DNA of 14,797 nucleotides from Flavobacteriales bacterium (GCA_026983815.1 JALSTJ010000111.1:1-14797); one strand, 5' to 3'. Numbered from the stretch's first letter, positions 1-7,714 are shown. Made by a program: numbers and translations. Notes: generated by a model from the letters alone, not told the origin.

Positions 1-206
1 GAAAAATCAACTTTAAAGAGTAAAATTTTATAGATTTTTTGTTGAAAGCTATTTAATTTTTTCTAATAGAAAAGCTTATAATTTAATATTTCTAAATTTA
101 TATAAGTATTTTTTGAGATTTTGGTATTTTTTGCATTTTTTTTTACTTTTATAAGTAAACTAAAAAATAAATAAATAAATTGCATATTCATTTTTAAAAA
201 AAAATT
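1..206. other. AT-rich leader region upstream of the T9SS protein gene
   Basis: No gene is visible here. The stretch is almost entirely A and T, with long T runs and a short TAAA/AAAT repeat around 160-180. A weak promoter candidate on the + strand is TTTG at 120-123, then 20 bases, then TACTTTTA at 144-151. The second box differs from the Bacteroidota -7 consensus TAnnTTTG only in its last base. It would give a leader of roughly 50 nt before the ATG at 207. Two TA-T6-G strings at 107-115 and 125-133 are one base too long for the consensus. The promoter assignment is a guess. Confidence 0.3.
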
Positions 207-2117
207 ATGAAAAAAACTACATTATTAATTTTGTTATTGGCTGTTACAGGATTAACAGCACAAAGTAACCGTTTCTTCACCAAAGAAATGGAAAGAGCCC
301 GATTAAATCATGTGAGACCCGTAGAACATCACTATGATCATATGAGAAATGCCAATACCACTTCTTACCTAAATGAAAGTTTTGATTCCGGAATTCCTGC
401 TACATGGAATGTAGTAGACAATACGGGTAATGGTGCTTGGCAAGGTGTTACAGACTACAACAGCAACACTTTGGATGGAACCCCATTTGCTATCATTGAT
501 AGTGACTCGGCTGGATCTGTTGCTTTGGACACTGAACTGACTAGCCCTGCTGTTGACGTTAGTGCAGCTGCAGCAGTTATCTTATCTTTTGATCATTATC
601 TTAAAATTTACAGTGGAAATGAAATTGCCGATGTAGACGTTTATGACGGAACACAATGGGTCAATGTTTATACCAGTAGTTCAACGGTTGGTGCTTGGGG
701 TGCCCCTGACCATCAATCAATAGATGTAACTGCCTATAAAAATGCCAATTTCCAAGTAAGATTCCATTATTATAATGCCAACTATGACTGGTATTGGGCA
801 GTGGATAATATCTCTATTATTGAACCCGATGCGGATGATTTGGCAGTAACAGATGTTTTCCCCGGCACTTATCAATCCGGAGAAAATTTTGTTGTAAAAT
901 CAACAGTTTATAATAATGGATCAAATACACAAAGTAATTTTGATGTTCAAATTCAGATTTCTGATGCTACAAATACAGTAGTTTATAATGAAACAGTAAA
1001 CGTTACAGGCGCTTCCGTGGCTCTTGGAGATTCTTACGATGCCGTAGCTACAACACCAGCAAATCTACCTGCCGGAACCTATACTTTACAAGCTACTGTA
1101 GTATTGACTGGTGATGCTAATGCAGCTAATGACAGTTTTTCGGCTCCTTTAAATATTGTGGATTATGCGTCTACCTATACAGATGATAAAGTCTATTCTT
1201 ATGATGCCTTTGATGCAGATTCTTCCGGTGATCAAGATCATTTGACAACTATTGATATACCTTCAGCAACAGTTAATGATGTAGCTGCATTAACTACCAA
1301 TGATTTTTTGACTGCCGGTACATTTGTAAACAACAAATTAGTAGGTATTGAATATGGAACCAATACTGTATATTTTATTGATGGTTCCGGAAATGCATAC
1401 AAATACGGCAATATCAAAGGTTTGTCTGGTTCTGCTTCAGGAATTGCTGCCACTTCTGCAGGGGTTTATATTTCAACTCCTACAGAATTATATGTAATAA
1501 ACAATCCTTTATTGGAAGCTCAATTAGTAGGTGCCATGAATAATGGAGGAGGTGTGATGATTGGAATTGCAGCAGACAATAATGATAATCTTTATGGTAT
1601 AGATTTAGGAGATGATAATTTTTATTCCATTGACAAAACTACAGGTGGTGCTACAGTAGTTGGAGCAATTGGACAAGACTTAAGGTATGCACAAGATTTG
1701 GGAGCCGATCCCACCACAGGAAATATTTATGGAACGCTTTATGTAGTTTCAGGAAATAATGGTTCTGGTGGATTATATAGTTTCGATAAAACAACCGGAG
1801 CTGCCACACTTATGGGATCTGCTACTCAAGACGAATATACTGTTTGTGCCATCCACGGAACTACGCTTTCTATTTCTGATAATCAAATCCAAGGATTAAA
1901 AGTTTATCCCAATCCTACTAATAATGTTGTTTTACTTAAAGCAAACGAAAATATCTTAAAAATAAGTTTGATCAATATTGCAGGACAAACTATATTTTCA
2001 CAAGAAAATAACGGAATGAATTCTCAAATTGATTTAAGTAATCTTCCTGCAGGAAACTATATTTTGAAAATTACAACCGATAAAACCATAGGAACCAAAC
2101 AGATTATCAAAAGATAA
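207..2117 (+). CDS. Secreted modular protein with T9SS type A sorting domain
   Basis: This is a 636-residue secreted, probably cell-surface or released protein. Residues 1-19 form a signal peptide (MKK, a Leu-rich core, then TAQ). Residues about 54-205 resemble a MAM-like/choice-of-anchor J domain: it opens with NESFDSGIPATWNVVDN and closes with WAVDNISI. Residues about 211-316 look like a CARDB-type Ig-like domain. Residues about 325-550 hold beta-propeller-like repeats: NLYGIDLGDDNFYSIDKTTG is echoed by GGLYSFDKTTGAATLMG. Residues about 563-636 are the T9SS C-terminal sorting domain, with KVYPNP, then LINIAGQ, LPAGNYILKI and a basic end. In this secretion system the last domain directs export across the outer membrane and is removed. 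No catalytic residues are evident, so adhesion or binding is only an inference. The gene stands alone, with a terminator 27 bases after its stop. Confidence 0.85.
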   Translation: MKKTTLLILLLAVTGLTAQSNRFFTKEMERARLNHVRPVEHHYDHMRNANTTSYLNESFDSGIPATWNVVDNTGNGAWQGVTDYNSNTLDGTPFAIIDSDSAGSVALDTELTSPAVDVSAAAAVILSFDHYLKIYSGNEIADVDVYDGTQWVNVYTSSSTVGAWGAPDHQSIDVTAYKNANFQVRFHYYNANYDWYWAVDNISIIEPDADDLAVTDVFPGTYQSGENFVVKSTVYNNGSNTQSNFDVQIQISDATNTVVYNETVNVTGASVALGDSYDAVATTPANLPAGTYTLQATVVLTGDANAANDSFSAPLNIVDYASTYTDDKVYSYDAFDADSSGDQDHLTTIDIPSATVNDVAALTTNDFLTAGTFVNNKLVGIEYGTNTVYFIDGSGNAYKYGNIKGLSGSASGIAATSAGVYISTPTELYVINNPLLEAQLVGAMNNGGGVMIGIAADNNDNLYGIDLGDDNFYSIDKTTGGATVVGAIGQDLRYAQDLGADPTTGNIYGTLYVVSGNNGSGGLYSFDKTTGAATLMGSATQDEYTVCAIHGTTLSISDNQIQGLKVYPNPTNNVVLLKANENILKISLINIAGQTIFSQENNGMNSQIDLSNLPAGNYILKITTDKTIGTKQIIKR

Positions 2118-2143
2118 TTCAATGGGTAACTTTTACAATTATG

Positions 2144-2175
2144 AAGAGACTGTTTTTAAAGCAGTCTCTTTTTTT
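2144..2175 (+). terminator. Rho-independent terminator after the T9SS protein gene
   Basis: A perfect 9-bp stem (AAGAGACTG at 2144-2152, CAGTCTCTT at 2162-2170) has a 9-base AT-rich loop and runs straight into a T tract ending at 2175. It separates the secreted-protein gene from the thioredoxin promoter just downstream. Confidence 0.88.
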
Positions 2176-2184
2176 ATCAAATAC

Positions 2185-2216
2185 TTGACTTTGAGCATAA
2201 AAATATCGTATATTTG
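2185..2216 (+). promoter_or_regulatory. Bacteroidota-type promoter for the thioredoxin gene
   Basis: The -7 box TATATTTG at 2209-2216 matches TAnnTTTG exactly. A TTG at 2185-2187 lies 21 bases upstream and fits the -33 element. The predicted start of transcription lies near 2223, about 25 nt before the ATG at 2247. The TTG inside the -7 box opens a longer in-frame reading, but it would be untranscribed or barely transcribed. Confidence 0.7.
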
Positions 2217-2246
2217 CCGCTCATTATAAAAAATAAAAAAAGATTT

Positions 2247-2636
2247 ATGGCAACAATTAATTTGACCTTACAAAAATTTAAAGATGAAATTTTCGATTAC
2301 GAAAATGAAAAAGAATGGAAATATAAAGGAGATATTCCTGCCATCATTGATTTCTGGGCAGACTGGTGTCAACCTTGTAAAATGGTAGCTCCTATCATGG
2401 AAAATCTTTCTAATAAATATGAAGGAAAACTTAAAGTATATAAAGTAGATACAGAAAAAGAAAGAGAATTATCCGGAATGTTTGGTATCAGAAGTATTCC
2501 CAGCATATTGTTTATTCCAGTTGAAGGAACTCCCATGATGCAACCCGGAGCATTGCCTGAAAATGTCTATGATGAAATAATAACCAAAGAACTTTTCAAA
2601 GAAGGAAAAGAAGAGAAAAAAAACGAAGAAAAATAA
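2247..2636 (+). CDS. Thioredoxin-family protein with CQPC active site
   Basis: This is a 129-residue cytoplasmic thiol-disulfide oxidoreductase of the thioredoxin fold, with no signal peptide. The active site is W40-C41-Q42-P43-C44-K45 and follows the strand IIDFWAD. The cis-proline is P85 in RSIPS, and LFIPVEG is the following strand. The redox site reads CQPC where classical thioredoxin has CGPC, which may shift redox potential or partner choice. The last dozen residues (from about 117) are a Lys/Glu-rich tail beyond the fold. I chose ATG 2247 because the longer frame starts at a TTG inside the promoter -7 box and would add an unrelated MPLIIKNKKRF. The gene is monocistronic, lying between two terminators. 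The fold and redox role are secure, but its partner is unknown and the name trxA would be a guess. Confidence 0.9.
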   Translation: MATINLTLQKFKDEIFDYENEKEWKYKGDIPAIIDFWADWCQPCKMVAPIMENLSNKYEGKLKVYKVDTEKERELSGMFGIRSIPSILFIPVEGTPMMQPGALPENVYDEIITKELFKEGKEEKKNEEK

Positions 2637-2670
2637 TTTTTTCATAAGCAATTATAAAAAAGATAAATGA

Positions 2671-2700
2671 AACCATTCTTATTTTAAGGATGGTTTTTTT
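2671..2700 (+). terminator. Terminator at the thioredoxin / DUF808 convergent junction
   Basis: A 10-bp stem with one G-T wobble (AACCATTCTT at 2671-2680, AAGGATGGTT at 2686-2695) has a 5-base loop and a T run to 2700. It ends thioredoxin transcripts. The same hairpin lies right after the stop of the convergent DUF808 gene at 2699-2701. Read on the minus strand, a T-rich stretch begins only some 10 bases past the stem, so two-way use is plausible but less certain. Confidence 0.8.
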
Positions 2701-3562
2701 ACTTTTTTATTATATACATCGACATTTTTACACATGCAAAAGCAAATCCTCCCACGACAAAACCTATAATAATTTCTGTTAAAATTGATGGAAATGTTGA
2801 AAGAAAAGAATGTAAAAATTCTATATTATGGTGATAAATGCCACCCGAAACCGTAAACATGGCGATCGTTCCGACAATCATCAGAACACGAACAACTGTT
2901 GGCAATGAATGAATAAGTATGTCACCCAATTTATTGAAAAATTTACTCGAAGAATAATATTTAATTTTGTAACCGATATCATCCAAACGAACAATAAGTG
3001 CAACTATTGCATAAACACCAATGGTTGCTCCAATAGCTACCAGTGTAACGATAATTATTCTTGCCAAAACCGGCTCATCTTTAACAATACCCAAAGCAAC
3101 AATTATAACTTCAAGTGACAAAACAAAATCAGTTTTGATCGCCGATTTTATCTTTGTTCTTTCAAACTCCAAAATATCTTTTTTTGATGGAATTTCTATT
3201 GGATTTTGTCGATTTTTGTTGATATTTTTATGAAAAATCCATTCAAAAACCTTTTCAAAACCTTCGTATCCCAAATATGCTCCACCTAATAAAAGTAAAA
3301 TGATAATGGCTTGAGGCAAAAAAATACTCAATAGAAAAGCTACAGGCAAAATAATAACTTTGTTTACCAAAGATCCTTTTAAAATCTCCCAAATTACCGG
3401 AAGTTCTCTTTCGGATACAAAACCTGAAGCTTGATTGGATTTCACTGCCAAATCATCTCCTAAAATACTTGTTGTTTTTTTGGCGGCCACTTTTCCCATT
3501 GTAGCCACATCGTCCATGAGTGTAGCAATATCATCAAAAAGTGCAAAAAATCCCGATGCCAT
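2699..3562 (-). CDS. DUF808 family inner-membrane protein (YedI-like)
   Basis: This is a 287-residue multi-pass membrane protein of the DUF808 family, whose E. coli member is YedI; its function is unknown. The N-terminus MASGFFALFDDIATLMDDVA is the family's hallmark opening, followed by MGKVAAKKTTSILGDDLAV. Hydrophobic segments lie at about 67-83, 85-99, 145-160, 166-192, 220-242 and 262-285, joined by short charged loops. The length is normal for the family. The start lies only 20 bases after the stop of ruvB on the same strand with no terminator between, so the two are probably co-transcribed. That pairing says little about the role. Family membership is firm; molecular function cannot be read from the sequence. 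Confidence 0.88.
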   Translation of the reverse strand: MASGFFALFDDIATLMDDVATMGKVAAKKTTSILGDDLAVKSNQASGFVSERELPVIWEILKGSLVNKVIILPVAFLLSIFLPQAIIILLLLGGAYLGYEGFEKVFEWIFHKNINKNRQNPIEIPSKKDILEFERTKIKSAIKTDFVLSLEVIIVALGIVKDEPVLARIIIVTLVAIGATIGVYAIVALIVRLDDIGYKIKYYSSSKFFNKLGDILIHSLPTVVRVLMIVGTIAMFTVSGGIYHHNIEFLHSFLSTFPSILTEIIIGFVVGGFAFACVKMSMYIIKK

Positions 3563-3582
3563 AACTTACTTATTTTTACTTA

Positions 3583-4608
3583 TTAAAAAAACGAACCTTG
3601 GTCAGGATTTCTAAGTTTTCCCAAATGTTTATATGCCAACTCTGTAGCTTCACGACCACGAGGTGTCCTCATCAAAAAGCCCTCTTGTATCAAAAAAGGT
3701 TCATAAACCTCTTCGATGGTTTCGGCATTTTCGCCTACAGCTGTTGCCAAGGTGCTGATCCCAACCGGACCTCCTTTGAATTTATCAATAATTGTATGAA
3801 GAATTTTGTTATCCATCTCATCCAATCCGTGTTCATCAACACTGAGAGCAGATAAAGCATATTTTGCAATTTCTATAGTAATTTTACCATCTCCCTTGAT
3901 TTGAGCAAAATCACGAACTCTTCTCAATAAAGCATTGGCAATTCTTGGGGTTCCTCTACTCCTTCCTGCAATTTCTATTGCCGCTTCCATGGTAATAGGG
4001 ACTTTGAGAATTCCCGCACTTCGCTGAACAATGATAGTCAACAACTCTTTGGAATAATAATTTAAACGTGCATTGATACCAAATCTTGCACGCATAGGAG
4101 CTGTCAATAGACCCGAACGCGTAGTAGCGCCTATTAAAGTAAAGGGTTCCAAATGAATTTGAACCGTTCGGGCATTCGGACCGCTTTCAATCATGATATC
4201 AATACGATAATCTTCCATCGCCGAATATAAATATTCTTCAACAACCGGAGACAAACGATGAATCTCATCAATAAATAAGACATCTCTTTCTTCGAGATTG
4301 GTAAGTAATCCGGCTAAATCACCGGGTTTATCCAATACCGGACCGGAAGTTATTTTAATATTCACTCCCAACTCGTTAGCCAAAATATGTGCAAGAGTGG
4401 TTTTTCCTAATCCGGGAGGTCCGTGAAAAAGAGTGTGATCCAAAGCTTCATCGCGTAAGTTTGCCGCTTGAACAAATACTTTGAGGTTTTCAATTACTTG
4501 TTCTTGCCCTGTAAAATCATCAAAATTTAACGGACGCAATTTCTTTTCTATCTCCAATTCTTCTTTTGGAAGATGATTTTTGTCCGGATCCAAATTTTTG
4601 TTTAACAT
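3583..4608 (-). CDS. ruvB: Holliday junction branch-migration helicase RuvB
   Basis: This is the AAA+ motor of the RuvAB complex. It forms hexameric rings on DNA and drives Holliday-junction branch migration in recombination and fork repair. The protein has 341 residues, the usual length. It opens the core with LRPLNFDDFTGQ (25-35). Walker A is GPPGLGKT (63-70) and Walker B is DEIH (114-117). GATTRSG (160-166) holds sensor 1, PMRARFG (171-177) carries the arginine-finger region, and GTPRIANALLRR (219-230) holds the sensor-2 arginine. The C-terminal winged helix ends with MRTPRGREATELAYKHL. I placed the start at 4608 because an open frame continuing to 4722 would add 38 residues that overlap the divergent neighbour's start and pass through the likely promoter. 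RuvA and RuvC are not in the window. The DUF808 gene follows after 20 bases. Confidence 0.97.
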   Translation of the reverse strand: MLNKNLDPDKNHLPKEELEIEKKLRPLNFDDFTGQEQVIENLKVFVQAANLRDEALDHTLFHGPPGLGKTTLAHILANELGVNIKITSGPVLDKPGDLAGLLTNLEERDVLFIDEIHRLSPVVEEYLYSAMEDYRIDIMIESGPNARTVQIHLEPFTLIGATTRSGLLTAPMRARFGINARLNYYSKELLTIIVQRSAGILKVPITMEAAIEIAGRSRGTPRIANALLRRVRDFAQIKGDGKITIEIAKYALSALSVDEHGLDEMDNKILHTIIDKFKGGPVGISTLATAVGENAETIEEVYEPFLIQEGFLMRTPRGREATELAYKHLGKLRNPDQGSFF

Positions 4609-4626
4609 ATCCCTTGAATGAATGTT

Positions 4627-4642
4627 CAAAAATACAAATTTA
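4627..4642 (-). promoter_or_regulatory. Candidate tandem -7 boxes for ruvB
   Basis: Read on the minus strand, TAAATTTG (4642-4635) is followed directly by TATTTTTG (4634-4627). Both match TAnnTTTG. They lie 18-34 bases upstream of the ruvB ATG, giving very short leaders. No TTG stands at the right distance for a -33 element, so use of either box is uncertain. Confidence 0.45.
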
Positions 4643-4695
4643 TATTGGATTTGTTTTATTGAACTTTTTTCAGTCAAATTTATAAATAATCTTAT

Positions 4696-4703
4696 TACAT
4701 TTG
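4696..4703 (+). promoter_or_regulatory. -7 box for the ketobutyrate ligase gene
   Basis: TACATTTG matches TAnnTTTG exactly and ends 21 bases before the ATG at 4725. A good -33 TTTG is not visible at the usual distance. The TTG within this box is the upstream in-frame alternative start, which argues against using it. Confidence 0.5.
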
Positions 4704-4724
4704 CTAAAAACCAAAACAACAATT

Positions 4725-5924
4725 ATGTATAGCGATAAATTCAAAAATCACCTATTAAAAGAATTAAAAGACATCAAATCTGCCGGTTTATTTAAAGACG
4801 AGCGTATTATTGTTTCTCCACAAGGAGCCGAAATCACTTTGGATAATGGACAAAAAGTATTAAATTTTTGTGCCAATAATTATTTGGGACTGGCATCCAA
4901 TACCGATGTCATTCAAGGAGCTAAAAAAATGATGGATCTTCGGGGATATGGCATGGCATCCGTCCGTTTTATTTGTGGAACCCAAGACATTCACAAACAA
5001 CTGGAAAAACGCATAGCCGATTTTTATCAAACTGAAGATACCATTTTATATGCTGCCGCTTTTGATGCCAATGGTGGTGTATTTGAACCTCTTTTTGGTC
5101 CTGAAGATGCTATTATTTCAGATGAGTTGAATCATGCATCCATCATAGATGGTGTCCGCCTGACCAAAACTGCACGCTATCGTTTTAAAAATAATGATAT
5201 GGCAGATTTGGAAGAACAATTAAAGAAAGCCAATGAAACCGGACATAGATTTAAAATCATTGTAACCGATGGAGTTTTTTCCATGGACGGCGTTATTGCT
5301 CAATTGGACAAAATTGTAGAGTTGGCGGAAAAATATGATGCTTTGACAATGGTAGATGAAAGTCATGCTGTTGGGGTCATTGGAAAAACAGGAAGAGGAA
5401 CCATTGAATTGAAAAACGTTATGGGGAAAATTGATATTATTACCGGAACGCTTGGGAAAGCTTTAGGCGGTGCAATGGGTGGATATACTACTGGACGAAA
5501 AGAAATCATCGAAATGTTACGACAACGATCTCGTCCTTATCTGTTTTCAAACTCTCTTGCTCCTGAAATAGTGGGAGGTGCTTTGGAAGTTTTTGATATG
5601 ATATCTGTAGAAAATAAATTTAAAAAACAATTGGATAGAAATACGGAATTTTTCAAAAAAGGGATGAAAAAATTGGGCTTCGACATAGGAAACAGTGAAT
5701 CTCCCATAATCCCTGTAATGTTATATGATGCAAAACTATCACAAAGAATGGCAAATGAATTGCTAAAAGAAGGAATATATGTTATTGGATTCTTTTTTCC
5801 TGTAGTTCCCAAGGGCAAAGCCAGAATTAGAGTGCAATTGTCTGCTGCTCATACGCAGGAACATCTGGAAAAAGCATTAAATGCATTTGAAAAAGTAGGA
5901 AAAAAATTAAAAGTTATCAAATAA
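4725..5924 (+). CDS. kbl: 2-amino-3-ketobutyrate CoA ligase (glycine C-acetyltransferase)
   Basis: This is a PLP enzyme of the alpha-oxoamine synthase group. It cleaves 2-amino-3-ketobutyrate with CoA into glycine and acetyl-CoA, the second step of threonine breakdown. The protein has 399 residues, as in E. coli Kbl. Visible signatures are LNFCANNYLGLA (46-57), GYGMASVRFICGTQ (74-87), DELNHASIIDG (133-143), the cofactor-binding DESHAVG (211-217) and the Schiff-base lysine K245 in TGTLGKALGGAMGGY. The start MYSDKF is chosen because the upstream TTG lies in the promoter -7 box. Related enzymes (8-amino-7-oxononanoate synthase, 5-aminolevulinate synthase, serine palmitoyltransferase) share the core. 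The N-terminal KELKDIKSAGLFKDERII and RFICGTQ favour Kbl. The threonine dehydrogenase partner gene is not in this window. The gene is divergent from ruvB and 55 bases before ompA. Confidence 0.92.
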   Translation: MYSDKFKNHLLKELKDIKSAGLFKDERIIVSPQGAEITLDNGQKVLNFCANNYLGLASNTDVIQGAKKMMDLRGYGMASVRFICGTQDIHKQLEKRIADFYQTEDTILYAAAFDANGGVFEPLFGPEDAIISDELNHASIIDGVRLTKTARYRFKNNDMADLEEQLKKANETGHRFKIIVTDGVFSMDGVIAQLDKIVELAEKYDALTMVDESHAVGVIGKTGRGTIELKNVMGKIDIITGTLGKALGGAMGGYTTGRKEIIEMLRQRSRPYLFSNSLAPEIVGGALEVFDMISVENKFKKQLDRNTEFFKKGMKKLGFDIGNSESPIIPVMLYDAKLSQRMANELLKEGIYVIGFFFPVVPKGKARIRVQLSAAHTQEHLEKALNAFEKVGKKLKVIK

Positions 5925-5948
5925 TGGTTATTTTTATTAAAAAATGTT

Positions 5949-5956
5949 TATTTTTG
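5949..5956 (+). promoter_or_regulatory. -7 box for the OmpA-family gene
   Basis: TATTTTTG matches TAnnTTTG and ends 23 bases before the ATG at 5980. Only a weak TGG-type match is present where a -33 TTTG would sit (around 5925). I see no terminator between the ketobutyrate ligase stop and this site, so some read-through is possible. Confidence 0.5.
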
Positions 5957-5979
5957 TATTAAAATTAAATTTTTAGGAT

Positions 5980-7335
5980 ATGAAAAAATTAAATCAATTA
6001 GTAGTTTTAACATTGTTATTGTTAAGCTCATTAACAATTAACGCGCAAGACAGTAATAATCCCTGGTTGGTAAAATTAGGATTAAATGCTGTAGATTTCT
6101 ACCCTACGGGGCAATCGGATTATTCTTACATCAGTGATCAGTTAGGTAAAGATTTCTTCAATTTTGATCATTACAATGCTGCTTATGCAATTTCCGATGT
6201 AAGAATTGGACGTTTTCTTGGAGATGGCTTCAGTTTGGTAGGTTCATTTAAAGCAAACAAAATTAACCAATTGGGAAGTATGGAAGTTTCCGATTGGTCA
6301 TTCATCAACACCAATTTGGATGTTAAATACAACATTTGCAAAGAAGGTAAAAAACTTAATCCTTATATTTTTGCCGGTGGTGGTTATACATGGTTAGACA
6401 AATTTGACGCTGGAAATCTCAATGGTGGAGTTGGCTTGGAATTTTGGATGAATGATAATTTAGGACTTTATGTAGAGTCTGCATATCATCATACATTTGA
6501 CCCAGATGTATTGCCTTACTTCCAACACGGAGTTGGTTTGGCTGTTAAATTTGGTGGTTCTGACAAAGATGGTGACGGCATCTATGACAAAGACGATGCT
6601 TGTCCCGATGTAAAAGGATTGGAAAAATTCAATGGTTGTCCTGACACTGATGGAGATGGCATCATTGATTCAAAAGATGCTTGTCCTAATGTTGCAGGTT
6701 TGGCTTCAATGAATGGTTGTCCAGATAAAGATGGTGACGGCGTAACTGATGCTAAAGATGCTTGCCCTGATGTTGCAGGGGTTGCCGCATTAAACGGTTG
6801 TCCAGATAAAGATGGTGACGGTATTGCCGATGCACAAGACAAATGTCCAGATGTTGCAGGTCCTAAAGAAAACAATGGATGTCCTTGGGCTGACACTGAT
6901 AAAGACGGAGTATTAGATAAAGATGATGCTTGTCCTAAAGTTGCAGGTCCAGCTTCAAACAAAGGTTGTCCTGAAGTTTCCGAAGAAGTTCAAGCACAAT
7001 TGCAAGAGTATGCCAAAGTGATTTATTTTGACTCAGGCAAAGCTACTTTCAAACCGCAAACTATTAAAACTTTGGATGCTATCGTAGTTATTATGGAAAA
7101 ATACCCTACTGCAAAATTTGTCGTTGAAGGACATACCGATAGTATAGGTAGAGCTGACTCTAACATGAGATTATCTCAAAAAAGAGCTGATGCCGTAGTA
7201 AACTATTTAAGAGATCACGGTGTTAAATCTCAATTGGAAGCCAAAGGTTATGGAGAAACCAAACCTATTGCCAGCAATAGGACTCGTTCAGGCAGAGCTA
7301 AAAACAGAAGAGTTGAAATTAAATTGGTAAAATAA
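5980..7335 (+). CDS. OmpA-family outer-membrane protein with thrombospondin type 3 repeats
   Basis: This 451-residue protein ties the outer membrane to the cell wall. Residues 1-22 are a signal peptide ending NAQ. Residues about 25-192 form an OmpA-like beta-barrel with alternating strands, such as LNPYIFAGGGYTWL and GLYVESAYHHTF. Residues 195-331 hold five thrombospondin type 3 repeats (DxDGDGxxDxxDxCP...NGCP): four of exactly 27 residues and a last one of 29 with an inserted WA. Their Asp-rich loops are typical calcium sites, and each carries two cysteines. Residues about 345-450 are the OmpA C-terminal peptidoglycan-binding domain, with VIYFDSGKATF, EGHTDSIG, LSQKRA and NRRVEIKL. D387 and R402 match the pair that binds diaminopimelate in E. 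coli OmpA. It has its own -7 box and a strong terminator, so it is probably expressed alone and at high level. Confidence 0.94.
   Translation: MKKLNQLVVLTLLLLSSLTINAQDSNNPWLVKLGLNAVDFYPTGQSDYSYISDQLGKDFFNFDHYNAAYAISDVRIGRFLGDGFSLVGSFKANKINQLGSMEVSDWSFINTNLDVKYNICKEGKKLNPYIFAGGGYTWLDKFDAGNLNGGVGLEFWMNDNLGLYVESAYHHTFDPDVLPYFQHGVGLAVKFGGSDKDGDGIYDKDDACPDVKGLEKFNGCPDTDGDGIIDSKDACPNVAGLASMNGCPDKDGDGVTDAKDACPDVAGVAALNGCPDKDGDGIADAQDKCPDVAGPKENNGCPWADTDKDGVLDKDDACPKVAGPASNKGCPEVSEEVQAQLQEYAKVIYFDSGKATFKPQTIKTLDAIVVIMEKYPTAKFVVEGHTDSIGRADSNMRLSQKRADAVVNYLRDHGVKSQLEAKGYGETKPIASNRTRSGRAKNRRVEIKLVK
6562..6972 (+). repeat. Five tandem TSP3 repeat units, four with an 81-bp period
   Basis: The part of the OmpA gene encoding residues 195-331 is a tandem repeat: four units of 81 bp and one of 87 bp. 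A 26-base identical block occurs at 6715-6740 and again at 6796-6821, exactly 81 bases apart. Units are otherwise diverged at third positions, which suggests an old expansion with possible recent exchange between the second-third and third-fourth unit junctions. Confidence 0.9.
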
Positions 7336-7357
7336 TTTGATTTCTTAAAGACATATA

Positions 7358-7400
7358 ATAAGAGCCGGCGCTTTGCGCCGGCTCTTATATTTTTATGATT
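7358..7400 (+). terminator. GC-rich terminator after the OmpA gene
   Basis: A perfect 14-bp stem (7358-7371 and 7375-7388, core AGAGCCGGCGC/GCGCCGGCTCT) closes on a 3-base TTT loop. A T-rich tail follows, interrupted by single A and G bases. It is by far the most GC-rich motif in the window and should be very stable, fitting a highly expressed outer-membrane protein gene. Confidence 0.9.
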
Positions 7401-7483
7401 TTTTTATTCGCTGCTAAATTTTATCAATATATTCTAGAATATTATAATGTGTAAAAAAACCATTTTCTTATATCGATCCCAGG

Positions 7484-7714
7484 TTATTTAATGCGTACAT
7501 CAATAATTTTTACAGGGCAAACTTCAGCTGCTTTTTGAAGCTGTTCATAAGTCTCATGATTGGATTCTTTATAAGTAAAAAAACCTTTTCTTTGATAACT
7601 CCTCAGCAGATTGGTTTTACCATCTTTTTTAGACATACGAAAATATTCCGGTGCAGCTTCTACACAATAATTACATCCGATGCATTTTTTTCTTTGAAGT
7701 GTAATAATCAACAT
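7484..7714 (-). CDS. Small single-cluster 4Fe-4S ferredoxin
   Basis: This is a 76-residue soluble electron carrier. The cluster ligands are C11, C14 and C17 in CIGCNYC, and C66 in the C-terminal CPVKII. The usual second CxxCxxC set is absent, so one 4Fe-4S cluster is expected. The middle (about residues 27-60) is a charged insert, KKDGKTNLLRSYQRKG then a Glu-rich helix. This matches the compact single-cluster ferredoxins found in Bacteroidota. No oxidoreductase gene adjoins it, so the redox partner cannot be named. It has its own promoter and follows the DUF2905 gene on the same strand. The start is the only ATG that keeps the first ligand near the N-terminus. Confidence 0.9.
   Translation of the reverse strand: MLIITLQRKKCIGCNYCVEAAPEYFRMSKKDGKTNLLRSYQRKGFFTYKESNHETYEQLQKAAEVCPVKIIDVRIK

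Noticed and set aside
3563..3582. Short direct repeat (ATAAGTAA twice on the minus strand) between ruvB and the DUF808 gene
   Set aside because: It is only 8 bases, AT-rich and inside a 20-base operon gap; there is no evidence of function.
3598..3855. 85-codon open frame on the + strand within ruvB
   Set aside because: It is an antisense shadow of a highly conserved gene, with no start signals and no family resemblance.
4609..4722. 38-residue N-terminal extension of RuvB
   Set aside because: It would overlap the candidate -7 boxes and most of the divergent promoter region, and RuvB from ATG 4608 already has the normal length.
6582..6962. 126-codon open frame on the minus strand inside the OmpA repeats
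   Set aside because: It is a mirror of the TSP3 repeat composition (repeated Ser/Pro/Gly words) and has no promoter. The + strand protein is unmistakable.
7429..7442. 14-bp AT-rich palindrome ATATTCTAGAATAT between the OmpA and ferredoxin genes
   Set aside because: It has no T tract on either side and is not repeated elsewhere in the window. In such AT-rich DNA it may occur by chance, so I do not call it an operator or terminator.
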